A DNA stretch of 64,000 nt from JAGNGI01 sp035448825 (lineage in GTDB: Bacteria > Fidelibacterota > UBA2242). Shown one piece after another: positions 35,783 through 44,121 of this stretch. The DNA is taken from NCBI GenBank assembly GCA_035448825.1, contig DAOTJS010000010.1:15426-79425 (forward strand). The letters are read 5' to 3'. Made by a program: the position numbers and the translations under genes. The notes below the pieces were generated by a model. The model ran no database searches. It was not told the origin of the DNA and saw only the letters and a list, made by a program, of their open reading frames with translations. Each line of letters starts with the position of its first letter. The stretch's first letter is position 1.

Positions 35783-37717
35783 ATGTGTGGGATTTGCGGA
35801 ATAGTTGATCCGAATGAAAACAACCACCGGCTGATTACCGAGATGACTGATTTATTAAAGCATCGCGGTCCCGAGAAAGCCGGCTATTTCCACGACGGTA
35901 ACGTCAGTCTCGGACACCGACGTCTGGCAATAATTGATTTGGCGACCGGTGACCAGCCGATATATAATGAAGACCGCACGGTTGCAGTCGTAATGAATGG
36001 TGAGATTTACAATTTTCAGGAATTCAAGGCTGATTTGATCCAGCGCGGCCATCATTTTTATACCAACTCGGACGCGGAGATTCTGACGCACGGCTATGAA
36101 GAATATGGGCTGGATTTCCTCTCGAATCTCAACGGAGTTTTTGCCTTTGCGTTATATGATATTAAAAACGAGCGCCTTGTTTTGGTGCGCGATCATTTTG
36201 GAGTCAAACCCCTGCATTACTGGTTTCAGGACGAGGTGCTGTTATTTAGTTCGGAATACAAAGCCATTCTGGTGCATCCCGCTGTGCGCCGGCAGGTGAA
36301 TTTTTCCGCTTTGCACTGCCAGGTCAATCTGCGTTATAATCAAAGCGCTGAAACGTTGATTAAAGGGATTTTTCGTCTGCCGCCCGCCAGTTATTTGATT
36401 TATGAAAATGGGCAGGTGAGCATCGAGAAATATTATCAATTGCCGGTAAATCTGAATTTCAAAATGACGGAAGCCGAAGCCATTGACGGTATTCGTTTTC
36501 ACTTACAACGAGCCGTAAAACGCCAGCTTATCAGCGATGTGCCGCTGGGCGTTTATCTTTCTGGAGGAATGGATTCGTCGTCACTGGTGGCGATGATGGC
36601 CGCCGAAAAAATTAGCCCGATCAATACTTTTACGCTCGGATTCAATGAGGCAACTGACGAGTTCGATGATGCGGCGGTAATTGCCCGGCAATTTAACACC
36701 AACCACACAACCACGGCGTTGACACTGGAACCGTTACAGCATTTTCCGGAAACCATCTGGCACACCGAAGAGCCGAAAATCAATCTCCTGCAGGGCTTTC
36801 ATTTATCGGAATTTGTTTCGCGCAGTTTGAAAGTTGTGCTGGGCGGTTTAGGAGGCGACGAGCTTTTCATCGGTTATGATATTTATCGCTATTTATGGGC
36901 GATGCGGGGATTATTGCAAAACCGCCCGGGATTCTGGCAAAAAACGCTTGGAAATTCAATCAGCTCTCTGCTTTTTAGTTGGCAGAATTCAACCAAAATT
37001 CTCAAATGGGACGAGTACCGACGCGGTCTGCAGATGCTGTTTTCGGCTGGCGATCTGGAGAAATGTTACCTGATTCTGCGCAATTGCTGGGATTATGATA
37101 AAAGATTTATGGAGGAAATTTACCAGCCGTCGTTCCGGCAGATGCCCTTGACGCCGACGTCGGCTTACTTCGATCCGATTTTCGAGGCGTGTCGGGATTT
37201 GCCGCCGCTGGATGCCGTTGCCTATGTCGAATTTCATTCCAAAATGTTGAATGACTATATTCTGACCGAGGATCGGATGGCAATGGCGCATTCGCTGGAA
37301 TTGCGGGTGCCGTTCCTCGATAAAGATCTGGTCGAGTTTGCCTTTACGATTCCAGCCAGTTTGAAAATGAAGAACGGTCAAACGAAATATCTTTTCCGGA
37401 AAGCGATGGCGCCCTATTTGCCACCGGAAATTTTGCAGAAGAAAAAATGGGGCTTCGCCGTCAATCCCTACGATCAATTCAACAAGGATTTGAAAAAAGT
37501 GGCTGAAAAAGTGCTGACGCGAGAGTTCATCCAGCATCAGGGAATTTTCAATTACGAATATATTAAGCGGATTCTGAATTACCCGCCCGATCCGCGCCTG
37601 CGCTGGCATTATAATTTCCTGTGGATTGTACTGGGACTGGCAATCTGGGAAAGGATGTTTATCGAGACGAAAAATTATCGTAAGCATATCGTTGCCCCGA
37701 ATGAGTATTATCAATGA
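35783..37717 (+). CDS. asnB: Asparagine synthase (glutamine-hydrolysing)-type amidotransferase
   Basis: A 644-residue two-domain enzyme. The N-terminal glutaminase has the nucleophile Cys2 (MCGICGIVDPN) and the GHRRLAIIDL motif. The C-terminal synthetase has the ATP-pyrophosphatase loop YLSGGMDSSSLVAM and ends with typical helical parts. In a polysaccharide locus such an enzyme may amidate a sugar acid (WbpS/WbmI-like) rather than make asparagine; this would fit the nearby WbpB-D-E genes. Its stop overlaps the start of a broken glycosyltransferase gene (ATGA). Confidence 0.88.
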   Translation: MCGICGIVDPNENNHRLITEMTDLLKHRGPEKAGYFHDGNVSLGHRRLAIIDLATGDQPIYNEDRTVAVVMNGEIYNFQEFKADLIQRGHHFYTNSDAEILTHGYEEYGLDFLSNLNGVFAFALYDIKNERLVLVRDHFGVKPLHYWFQDEVLLFSSEYKAILVHPAVRRQVNFSALHCQVNLRYNQSAETLIKGIFRLPPASYLIYENGQVSIEKYYQLPVNLNFKMTEAEAIDGIRFHLQRAVKRQLISDVPLGVYLSGGMDSSSLVAMMAAEKISPINTFTLGFNEATDEFDDAAVIARQFNTNHTTTALTLEPLQHFPETIWHTEEPKINLLQGFHLSEFVSRSLKVVLGGLGGDELFIGYDIYRYLWAMRGLLQNRPGFWQKTLGNSISSLLFSWQNSTKILKWDEYRRGLQMLFSAGDLEKCYLILRNCWDYDKRFMEEIYQPSFRQMPLTPTSAYFDPIFEACRDLPPLDAVAYVEFHSKMLNDYILTEDRMAMAHSLELRVPFLDKDLVEFAFTIPASLKMKNGQTKYLFRKAMAPYLPPEILQKKKWGFAVNPYDQFNKDLKKVAEKVLTREFIQHQGIFNYEYIKRILNYPPDPRLRWHYNFLWIVLGLAIWERMFIETKNYRKHIVAPNEYYQ

Positions 37718-37836
37718 GTTCCAATAGCCGCAAACTAAGAATCGGAATGGTGCTGGATAATCGGTTTCCAATTATGGAAAACAGGATATATATTTTTACA
37801 AAATATCAATGGCAAAATGTCATCAAATCCATTTAA
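37714..37836 (+). pseudogene. Truncated start of a glycosyltransferase gene
   Basis: The ATG overlaps the asnB stop (ATGA). The first residues read MSSNSRKLRIGMVLDNRFP, which matches the start of the intact glycosyltransferase at 38590 (MRIGMILDKEFPPDERVE). After about residue 19, near base 37771, the likeness ends, the codon use becomes AT-rich, and the frame stops at 37836. It overlaps the deacetylase-like gene that starts at 37817. I read it as the 5' end of an older gene cut by replacement of the following DNA. Confidence 0.6.
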
Positions 37837-38593
37837 TATCGTAAAGAAAGTCTACCAGAAGTCACGTTTGAATGAGTACCGTGAATTATTATTATTTGCC
37901 CGCGATGAAGGCTATATCCTTACATCATTGATAGAATGGTATCAAAACTATAGAAAAAATGGACAGCGTGTGCTAATTCTGAGGCACGATGTAGATATAG
38001 ACCCGGAAGGCGCCGCAAAAATGTACGCTATCGAAAAGTCGCTCGGCGTTCGGGCGACTTACTATTTCCGCTGGAAAACGATGAATGAATCACTTATTCG
38101 TAAAATGCGGAGAGATGGGTTCGAAGTTTCATTGCACTATGAAACTTTAGCCACTTATTGTAAAAAGCATCATATTAAAGATGCTACACAAGTGACTGAC
38201 ACTGTGATGAAAACCTGTTATAATTTGCTGGAAGAAGAAATTTCTCGTTTCAAAAAAAATTTTGACGATATACAGACAATCGCATCCCACGGTGACAAGC
38301 GCAATCGTATATTGGGAATTCCTAATTATGTTATCTTAAAATATGGAAATAGGGCCGACTTGAATATCCAATTTGAAGCTTATGATCCGGAAATTACTAA
38401 GCTGTTCGATGCTTATATTTCGGATAGTTCGATTACCAATGATTTTAATTGGAAATATGGGCTTACGCCCCAGGAGGCAATTCGTTCGCACTTAAATACT
38501 ATATGTCTGTTGACTCATCCCGAGCATTGGAATTTCAATTTCAAAAAGAATATGAGAACGATAATGACCGATATTTGTGAGAGAATATCATGA
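37817..38593 (+). CDS. Polysaccharide deacetylase-like protein
   Basis: A 258-residue NodB-type fold protein. The metal motif RHDVDIDPEGAAKM holds the HDxD, FEVSLHYETL gives a further His, and TIASHGDKRNR is the next His motif. The full set of classical catalytic residues is not obvious, so activity is unsure; similar proteins lie in many O-antigen loci. It is AT-richer than the asnB gene and starts 100 bases after it. The stop overlaps the next ATG. Confidence 0.68.
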   Translation: MSSNPFNIVKKVYQKSRLNEYRELLLFARDEGYILTSLIEWYQNYRKNGQRVLILRHDVDIDPEGAAKMYAIEKSLGVRATYYFRWKTMNESLIRKMRRDGFEVSLHYETLATYCKKHHIKDATQVTDTVMKTCYNLLEEEISRFKKNFDDIQTIASHGDKRNRILGIPNYVILKYGNRADLNIQFEAYDPEITKLFDAYISDSSITNDFNWKYGLTPQEAIRSHLNTICLLTHPEHWNFNFKKNMRTIMTDICERIS

Positions 38594-39828
38594 GAATTGG
38601 AATGATACTGGATAAGGAATTTCCACCGGATGAACGGGTAGAAAATGAAGCTCTTATTCTATTAGAAGGTGGACACGAAGTCTATATTTTATGTTATGAT
38701 TATTCCAGAAGCCGATCTAAAATAGAAAATTACAGAGGGATTGTAATACAACGAATTCCGACCTCAAAAATTTTAATTAGACGTTTAAGAATATTTCAGC
38801 ATCCTTCTCTGAATCTTTATCGGTACTTTTGGGAATATAAAGTTAAAAAATTTGTAGTTCATAATCATATAGATGTGTTACATATACATGATTTGTATAT
38901 GGTTCCATCTGGTATTAAAGCTCGACGCTATATTGGTATTCAGGTGGTTGTTGATCTTCATGAGAATTATCCGGCAGCTCTGAAAGAATATACTTGGGCG
39001 ACTACATTGCCAGGACGATTAATTGTCAGACCACGAGATTGGGAAAATATCGAAGCTGCATATTTTCAAAATGTGGATCGCATTATCGTATTAAGTCAAT
39101 ATTATCAAAGACAATTACTTAAAAAATACACATTTCTAAAAGATGACAATATTACGGTTTATCCAAATGTTCCTTGTGTTAAGGATTTACTCAGCTATAA
39201 AATCCGGAAAGTATTTGATAAGAAGGACATTTTCATAGTTCTATATTTTGGGGTGGTTGCTCGTCGTCGCGGAATATTCACAGTTTTTGAGGCATTACGA
39301 ATTCTGAGCCAGAAAATACAGCAAGAAATTAAATTACTGTTGATAGGACCAATTGATGCAAATGAACGAAAAGAATTCAAAAAATACCTATCCGATAATA
39401 AAACGAAAGATCAGATAATCCATTATCCATGGAAAGATATTCGGGAAATGCCATCATATATTACCGATAGTGATGTGTGTCTTTCCCCAATTTTAAAAAA
39501 TGATCAGCATGAATCCGGGATAGCAAATAAGGTATTTCAGTATATGCTTTTTGCTCGGCCTGTTATAGTCAGTGATTGTGGTCCACAGAAAGAACTCGTT
39601 GAGACAATAGGTTGCGGACTAGTACACAAAAGTAATGATGCTTCTGACCTAGCAGTAAAAATACATTATTTACAGGCAAATCCCGAACTTCGGAAAACAA
39701 TGGGTGAAAAGGGGCGCAAAGCAGTATTGGAAATCTATAACACCGAAGTACAAGGAAAGCAACTAAAAGAGTTATATAATTCTATTAAGGTTGAGAGAAA
39801 TATTAATAATTATGATATATTATGTTGA
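38590..39828 (+). CDS. Family 4 glycosyltransferase
   Basis: A 412-residue GT-B transferase. The N-terminus is RIGMILDKEFPPDERVENEA; the donor domain shows LYFGVVARRRGIFTVFEALRIL, LLIGPIDANERK and FQYMLFARPVIVSDCGPQKE, with the conserved Glu-x7-Glu region altered (GIANKVFQYMLF). Composition is clearly AT-rich. Overlaps both neighbours, so it belongs to a coupled cassette (37817-40913). The sugar is unknown. Confidence 0.88.
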   Translation: MRIGMILDKEFPPDERVENEALILLEGGHEVYILCYDYSRSRSKIENYRGIVIQRIPTSKILIRRLRIFQHPSLNLYRYFWEYKVKKFVVHNHIDVLHIHDLYMVPSGIKARRYIGIQVVVDLHENYPAALKEYTWATTLPGRLIVRPRDWENIEAAYFQNVDRIIVLSQYYQRQLLKKYTFLKDDNITVYPNVPCVKDLLSYKIRKVFDKKDIFIVLYFGVVARRRGIFTVFEALRILSQKIQQEIKLLLIGPIDANERKEFKKYLSDNKTKDQIIHYPWKDIREMPSYITDSDVCLSPILKNDQHESGIANKVFQYMLFARPVIVSDCGPQKELVETIGCGLVHKSNDASDLAVKIHYLQANPELRKTMGEKGRKAVLEIYNTEVQGKQLKELYNSIKVERNINNYDILC

Positions 39829-40913
39829 CTGTACATATATTTACTAAGGAAAATCTTTACAATTATCAATTTATTAATTTTTTATTTAAGCATTTTGATG
39901 TACGTGAACATTTTTTTATCTATCGTGCGCCTCATAACAAACAATATAAATATTCACCTTCATTTCAGACTAATAATATTTTATATGTTGATTCGAAATA
40001 TAAATATATAGTTAAACTAATTCCGTTATTATTACGAGCACGAGTAATATACATACACTTTTTACCAATTGGAATTACCCCAATAATATGGTTAATTTTT
40101 CCATCCTTGATTCCGAAAACTAGCTGGATACTATGGGGTGATGATCTATATTGGGTTGAAACTAGAAAAAAAGGATTTAAAGCAAACCTCTATGAATCTA
40201 TACGTCGTCGAGTAATTGCAAAACTACCGCGTATAATTGCTTTTATGGAGGGTGACTACCGTATCGCCAAATCAAGGTATAACACGAAAGCAATTTATCA
40301 AAATGCTGTTTATCCATTACCAACTGATTTTGAGTATCTAGAAAATATAAGATATAATAATTCAATCTATAAAGAGATTACGATCCAGGTTGGGAATTCC
40401 GGTGATCCCTCAAATGATCACATTGGAGTTTTTGAGCACTTAAAACGTTTTTCAGACCATCATTTTAAAATTTTTTGCCCTTTATCCTATGGCGGAACGA
40501 AAGATTATATAAACTCGGTTATTCGATATGGCAAAGATGCCTTTGGAGATAGATTTTTCCCGTTAATTGATATTATTCAACCAGAGGAATATTCCAAATT
40601 ATTACTAAAAATAAATGTTGCCATTTTTAGCTCACCGCGACAACAAGGACTTGGAAATATACTTGCTCTGTTATTTCTTGGGAAAAAAGTATACATAAGG
40701 AGAGAGACCACACCTTACGAATATTTCAGGAAAATTAATGTCGTAGGGTTTCCCTATTCAGACCTTGAAAATATAAGTTTCAAAGAATTGATTCATTTCA
40801 CGCCAGAAATCGCTGAAAACAATCACAAAATAATCAAAGAACTTTTCAGTGAAGAAAATTATATTAGAATGTGGAAAGAAGTTCTAAATATTAACACTAT
40901 CAAGAGAAAATAA
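39822..40913 (+). CDS. WecF-like (GT56) 4-acetamido-4,6-dideoxyhexose transferase
   Basis: A 363-residue protein that resembles TDP-Fuc4NAc:lipid II transferase WecF. Signatures are ILWGDDLYW, the central IQVGNSGDPSNDHIGVFEHL and the PLSYGGTKDYINSV segment. WecF adds 4-acetamido-4,6-dideoxygalactose in enterobacterial common antigen; here it sits directly before an aminotransferase and acetyltransferase that could make the same class of donor, so the match is coherent. It is strongly AT-rich. It overlaps the previous gene by 7 bases and lies 2 bases before the aminotransferase. Confidence 0.8.
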   Translation: MLTVHIFTKENLYNYQFINFLFKHFDVREHFFIYRAPHNKQYKYSPSFQTNNILYVDSKYKYIVKLIPLLLRARVIYIHFLPIGITPIIWLIFPSLIPKTSWILWGDDLYWVETRKKGFKANLYESIRRRVIAKLPRIIAFMEGDYRIAKSRYNTKAIYQNAVYPLPTDFEYLENIRYNNSIYKEITIQVGNSGDPSNDHIGVFEHLKRFSDHHFKIFCPLSYGGTKDYINSVIRYGKDAFGDRFFPLIDIIQPEEYSKLLLKINVAIFSSPRQQGLGNILALLFLGKKVYIRRETTPYEYFRKINVVGFPYSDLENISFKELIHFTPEIAENNHKIIKELFSEENYIRMWKEVLNINTIKRK

Positions 40914-40915
40914 CG

Positions 40916-41995
40916 ATGATTAACGTAACGAAAACTTACTTACCGCAAAAACAAAGGTATCTAAAATATGTTGATAAAATTTTTAAATCCGGTTGGTTAA
41001 CAAATAATGGGGCAATGGTTCAAAATCTGGAAAAACGGCTAGTAGATTACTTAGGCGTTCCTCATGTAATTTTGACAGCTAATGGTACACTGGCTTTACA
41101 AATTGCTTATCGCTTACTAGAATTAAAAGGTGAGGTCATAACAACACCTTTTACTTTTATAGCCACAACTAGTAGTTTGATTTGGGAGAGATTAATTCCT
41201 ATTTATGCTGACATAGAAGCAGATACTTTCAACATTGATCCTATGCAAATTGAAAGTAAAATTAATAATGATACATCAGCCATTTTAGGTGTTCATGTTT
41301 TTGGCAATGTTTGCAATGTTGAAAAAATAGAAGAAATAGCTAATTCTTATAAACTTAAGGTAATATATGATGCCGCGCATGCTTTTGGTGTAAGATACCG
41401 CGATAGAAACATTAGTGAATTCGGAGATATCTCTATTTTTAGTTTTCACGCGACAAAGATATTTCATACAATTGAAGGGGGAGCGATTGTTCTTAAAGAT
41501 GATGATTTGGCAAAAAAGGCAAGGCTATTAATAAATTTTGGTATTCCCGGTCCAGACCAAATTGCCACTCTAGGAATTAATGCTAAAATGAACGAGTTTC
41601 AAGCCGCAATGGGATTATGTGTACTAGATGACATTCAAGATATTATCGAAAGAAGACGCAAAGTTTATAACCGATACTTGGAAGCGTTTAGTGATAATAC
41701 TAAATTCACTGTCCAACAAATATCTCCTCTCTCTACTCAAAACTATTCCTATTTCCCAGTTTTATTCGAATCTGAACAAATTCTTTTACAAGTAAAGCAA
41801 ATTTTAAATCAATCTGGAATTTTTCCGCGACGCTATTTTTATCCGTCTTTAGATACACTCCCTTTTATCTATCCAAAGCAGAAAATGCCGATTTCGCGGA
41901 ATATTGCGTCCAGAATCTTGTGCTTACCTTTATTTGAAGATTTGCCTGGAGAAGCTCAAGATCAAATAATAGAAATTATTTTAATGAACTGCTGA
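40916..41995 (+). CDS. DegT-family sugar aminotransferase, VioA/FdtB-like
   Basis: A 359-residue PLP enzyme. It begins INVTKTYLPQKQRYLKYVD and SGWLTNNGAMVQNLE, and its PLP Lys181 is in FSFHATKIFHTIEGGAI; this form of the motif is usual in aminotransferases that act on C4 of dTDP-4-keto-6-deoxyhexoses (VioA-type). With the WecF-like and acyltransferase neighbours, a 4-amino-4,6-dideoxyhexose donor is likely. RmlA and RmlB, which would make the keto-sugar, are not in the window. AT-rich. Confidence 0.83.
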   Translation: MINVTKTYLPQKQRYLKYVDKIFKSGWLTNNGAMVQNLEKRLVDYLGVPHVILTANGTLALQIAYRLLELKGEVITTPFTFIATTSSLIWERLIPIYADIEADTFNIDPMQIESKINNDTSAILGVHVFGNVCNVEKIEEIANSYKLKVIYDAAHAFGVRYRDRNISEFGDISIFSFHATKIFHTIEGGAIVLKDDDLAKKARLLINFGIPGPDQIATLGINAKMNEFQAAMGLCVLDDIQDIIERRRKVYNRYLEAFSDNTKFTVQQISPLSTQNYSYFPVLFESEQILLQVKQILNQSGIFPRRYFYPSLDTLPFIYPKQKMPISRNIASRILCLPLFEDLPGEAQDQIIEIILMNC

Positions 41996-42004
41996 AGGAG
42001 TACT

Positions 42005-42559
42005 ATGATTACATCATTTTATAACGAGGAGGAAATTATAAAATTAGGGCTGAAAAAGTACGGTAGGAATGTATTAATTAGTCGTAAAGCAAGTTTATAT
42101 TCACCAGAACTCATCCAGTTAGGCAATAATGTTAGGATAGATGATTTTTGTATTCTCTCTGGTAATGTATCCATCGGTTCATATGTCCACATTTCAGCTT
42201 ATACAGCTTTGTATGGGAAATTCGGTGTTTTTATTGAAGATTTTGTCACTATTTCAGGGCGTGTTTTAGTATACAGTCAAACCGATGATTATAGTGGTGA
42301 ATTTATGACCAACCCAATGGTAAATCCGAATTTGACGCGAGTAACCGGAGGTCCTGTAATTTTTCAAAAACACTCGATTATAGCAGCAGGTTGTATAATA
42401 TTTCCCGAAGTTACAATTGGAGAAGGTACTGCTGTAGGCGCAATGAGTATGGTCAATAGAAATCTAGATCCGTGGTCGATATATGTTGGCATTCCTGTAA
42501 AATATTTAAAACCGAGATCAAAAAAGATTCTGGAGTTAGAACTTCTTATTAATGATTAA
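42005..42559 (+). CDS. Hexapeptide-repeat acyltransferase for an amino-deoxy sugar
   Basis: A 184-residue left-handed beta-helix acyltransferase. The front SFYNEEEIIKLGLKKYGRNVLISRKASLY and the repeats IGSYVHISAYTALYG match the acyltransferases that regularly follow VioA-like aminotransferases. A His for catalysis lies in FQKHSIIAAGC. It probably N-acetylates the 4-amino sugar. GAAGGAG ends 4 bases before the ATG. AT-rich, last gene of the island. Confidence 0.8.
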   Translation: MITSFYNEEEIIKLGLKKYGRNVLISRKASLYSPELIQLGNNVRIDDFCILSGNVSIGSYVHISAYTALYGKFGVFIEDFVTISGRVLVYSQTDDYSGEFMTNPMVNPNLTRVTGGPVIFQKHSIIAAGCIIFPEVTIGEGTAVGAMSMVNRNLDPWSIYVGIPVKYLKPRSKKILELELLIND

Positions 42560-42602
42560 CTTAAATATATTTAGTTTTTATTTAATAGAGTAATTTTCCC
42601 CT

Positions 42603-44108
42603 GTGCTTAATTACGTCAAATCAGCTCTAAAAAATTCCGCCATTTACAGCATCGGCAACGTTTCAACAAAACTGATCGGAATTATATTAGTTCCGCTTTA
42701 TACTCAACATTTATCTCTAAAAGAATACGGAATCCTGAGCATTTTGGAGGTTAGTTCGCAACTGCTGGTAACGATTTTCAGCGTGAATTTATACACCGCC
42801 TTTTTTCGTTGGTACTGGGAAAAAGAATATATCAATCGCCAGAAGTCAATATTTTTTACCACCTTCCTATCTCTGTTTTTCATCTCAGGGCTTATGATAG
42901 CCGGGATGTATGGTTTTTCCAGTCGCTTATCTATGTTACTATTCGATAGCTCTGATTTTAGTTATCTAATAAGATTAATGTCCATTGCGGCGGCTTTACA
43001 GATTCTGATGGATTTAGTTTCCGCTCTTATGCGAGTTCAGGAAAAACCGGTTTTATATACTTCCGTCAATGTCACAAAATTGACAATCGGCCTTATTCTG
43101 ACGGTATATTTTATCAGCGGTTTACATATGGGGATAGATGGAATATATAAAGCTCAGATTATCAGTTATCTAGTCTATTTTATTTTAATTTCAAGATATT
43201 TGATTAAAAATATGCGGCTCCGTCTGGAGATGCGAATTCTAAAGGAAATGTTTCGTTTTAGTCTGCCTTTGATGATCTCTTCCGTATCGGGTGTATTATT
43301 AAGTATTGCCGATCGATTTTGTTTGAAATTCTTGGGGGAACTCTCTTATGTTGGAATCTACTCGCTAGGTTATAAAATTGCCAATACCGTCAAGGTTTTT
43401 ATCATTAGTTCGGTGAATCTTGCCATTTCGCCGATTATGTATCGAGTAATGGACGATCCCAATAATAAACGTCTATATTCCAAGACGATGACCTATTTCG
43501 CGTTTGGAACTATGATTTGTGTTATAGGAATATCCGTCTTTGGTCAGGAAATCATCAAATTCTTAGCCCAGAATGAGGCTTACTGGAATGCGTATAAGGT
43601 AATTCCGATAATTTCGTTTGGTTTGTTTTTCGAGATGTTGAAAGATACTTCGCTAATTGGATTAAATATTACTAAAAAAACACCCGTTATCGCGCGAATC
43701 ATAATATCTTCTTCGATTATCAATATTGCTTTAAATCTTTTACTGATACCGTATTTCAGTTATATTGGCTCAGCACTGGCCTCGTTGGTTTCACAGGTAA
43801 CTTATTTCCTTTTGATATACCGCTCTGCTCAAAAATACTACCCCGTACCTTATGAGATGAAAAAAATTGGTAAAATAATGTTATGCGGAATGGTATTAAT
43901 CGTTTTCGGACTCATTTTATCACCTTATGCCTTGTGGATTCGGCTAACTGTAAAATTGCTGTTAATTCTATCATTTCCGTTTATCTTATATTTATTCAAT
44001 TTCTACGAACCTATCGAGATTCAAACCATTAAAGGCGCCTGGCGCAAATGGCGTAATCCTTTAAATTGGAAAAAGAACCGTTCTAAGGTTAAATTAGACA
44101 GTAAATAA
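42603..44108 (+). CDS. Oligosaccharide flippase (Wzx-type)
   Basis: A 501-residue polytopic membrane protein of the MOP superfamily, which moves lipid-linked oligosaccharides across the inner membrane. About 12-14 helices are visible; IYSIGNVSTKLIGIILVPLYTQHLSLKEYGIL is the classic first part and DRFCLKFLGELSYVGIYSLGYKIANT is also typical. The start is GTG at 42603 with no strong ribosome site. Base composition here returns towards the level of the flanking genes. Confidence 0.88.
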   Translation: MLNYVKSALKNSAIYSIGNVSTKLIGIILVPLYTQHLSLKEYGILSILEVSSQLLVTIFSVNLYTAFFRWYWEKEYINRQKSIFFTTFLSLFFISGLMIAGMYGFSSRLSMLLFDSSDFSYLIRLMSIAAALQILMDLVSALMRVQEKPVLYTSVNVTKLTIGLILTVYFISGLHMGIDGIYKAQIISYLVYFILISRYLIKNMRLRLEMRILKEMFRFSLPLMISSVSGVLLSIADRFCLKFLGELSYVGIYSLGYKIANTVKVFIISSVNLAISPIMYRVMDDPNNKRLYSKTMTYFAFGTMICVIGISVFGQEIIKFLAQNEAYWNAYKVIPIISFGLFFEMLKDTSLIGLNITKKTPVIARIIISSSIINIALNLLLIPYFSYIGSALASLVSQVTYFLLIYRSAQKYYPVPYEMKKIGKIMLCGMVLIVFGLILSPYALWIRLTVKLLLILSFPFILYLFNFYEPIEIQTIKGAWRKWRNPLNWKKNRSKVKLDSK

Positions 44109-44121
44109 TGAAGGTCGAATT

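Noticed and set aside
36989..37771. A 260-residue minus-strand frame opposite asnB
   Set aside because: Antisense to a conserved gene with intact motifs; no recognisable features of its own.
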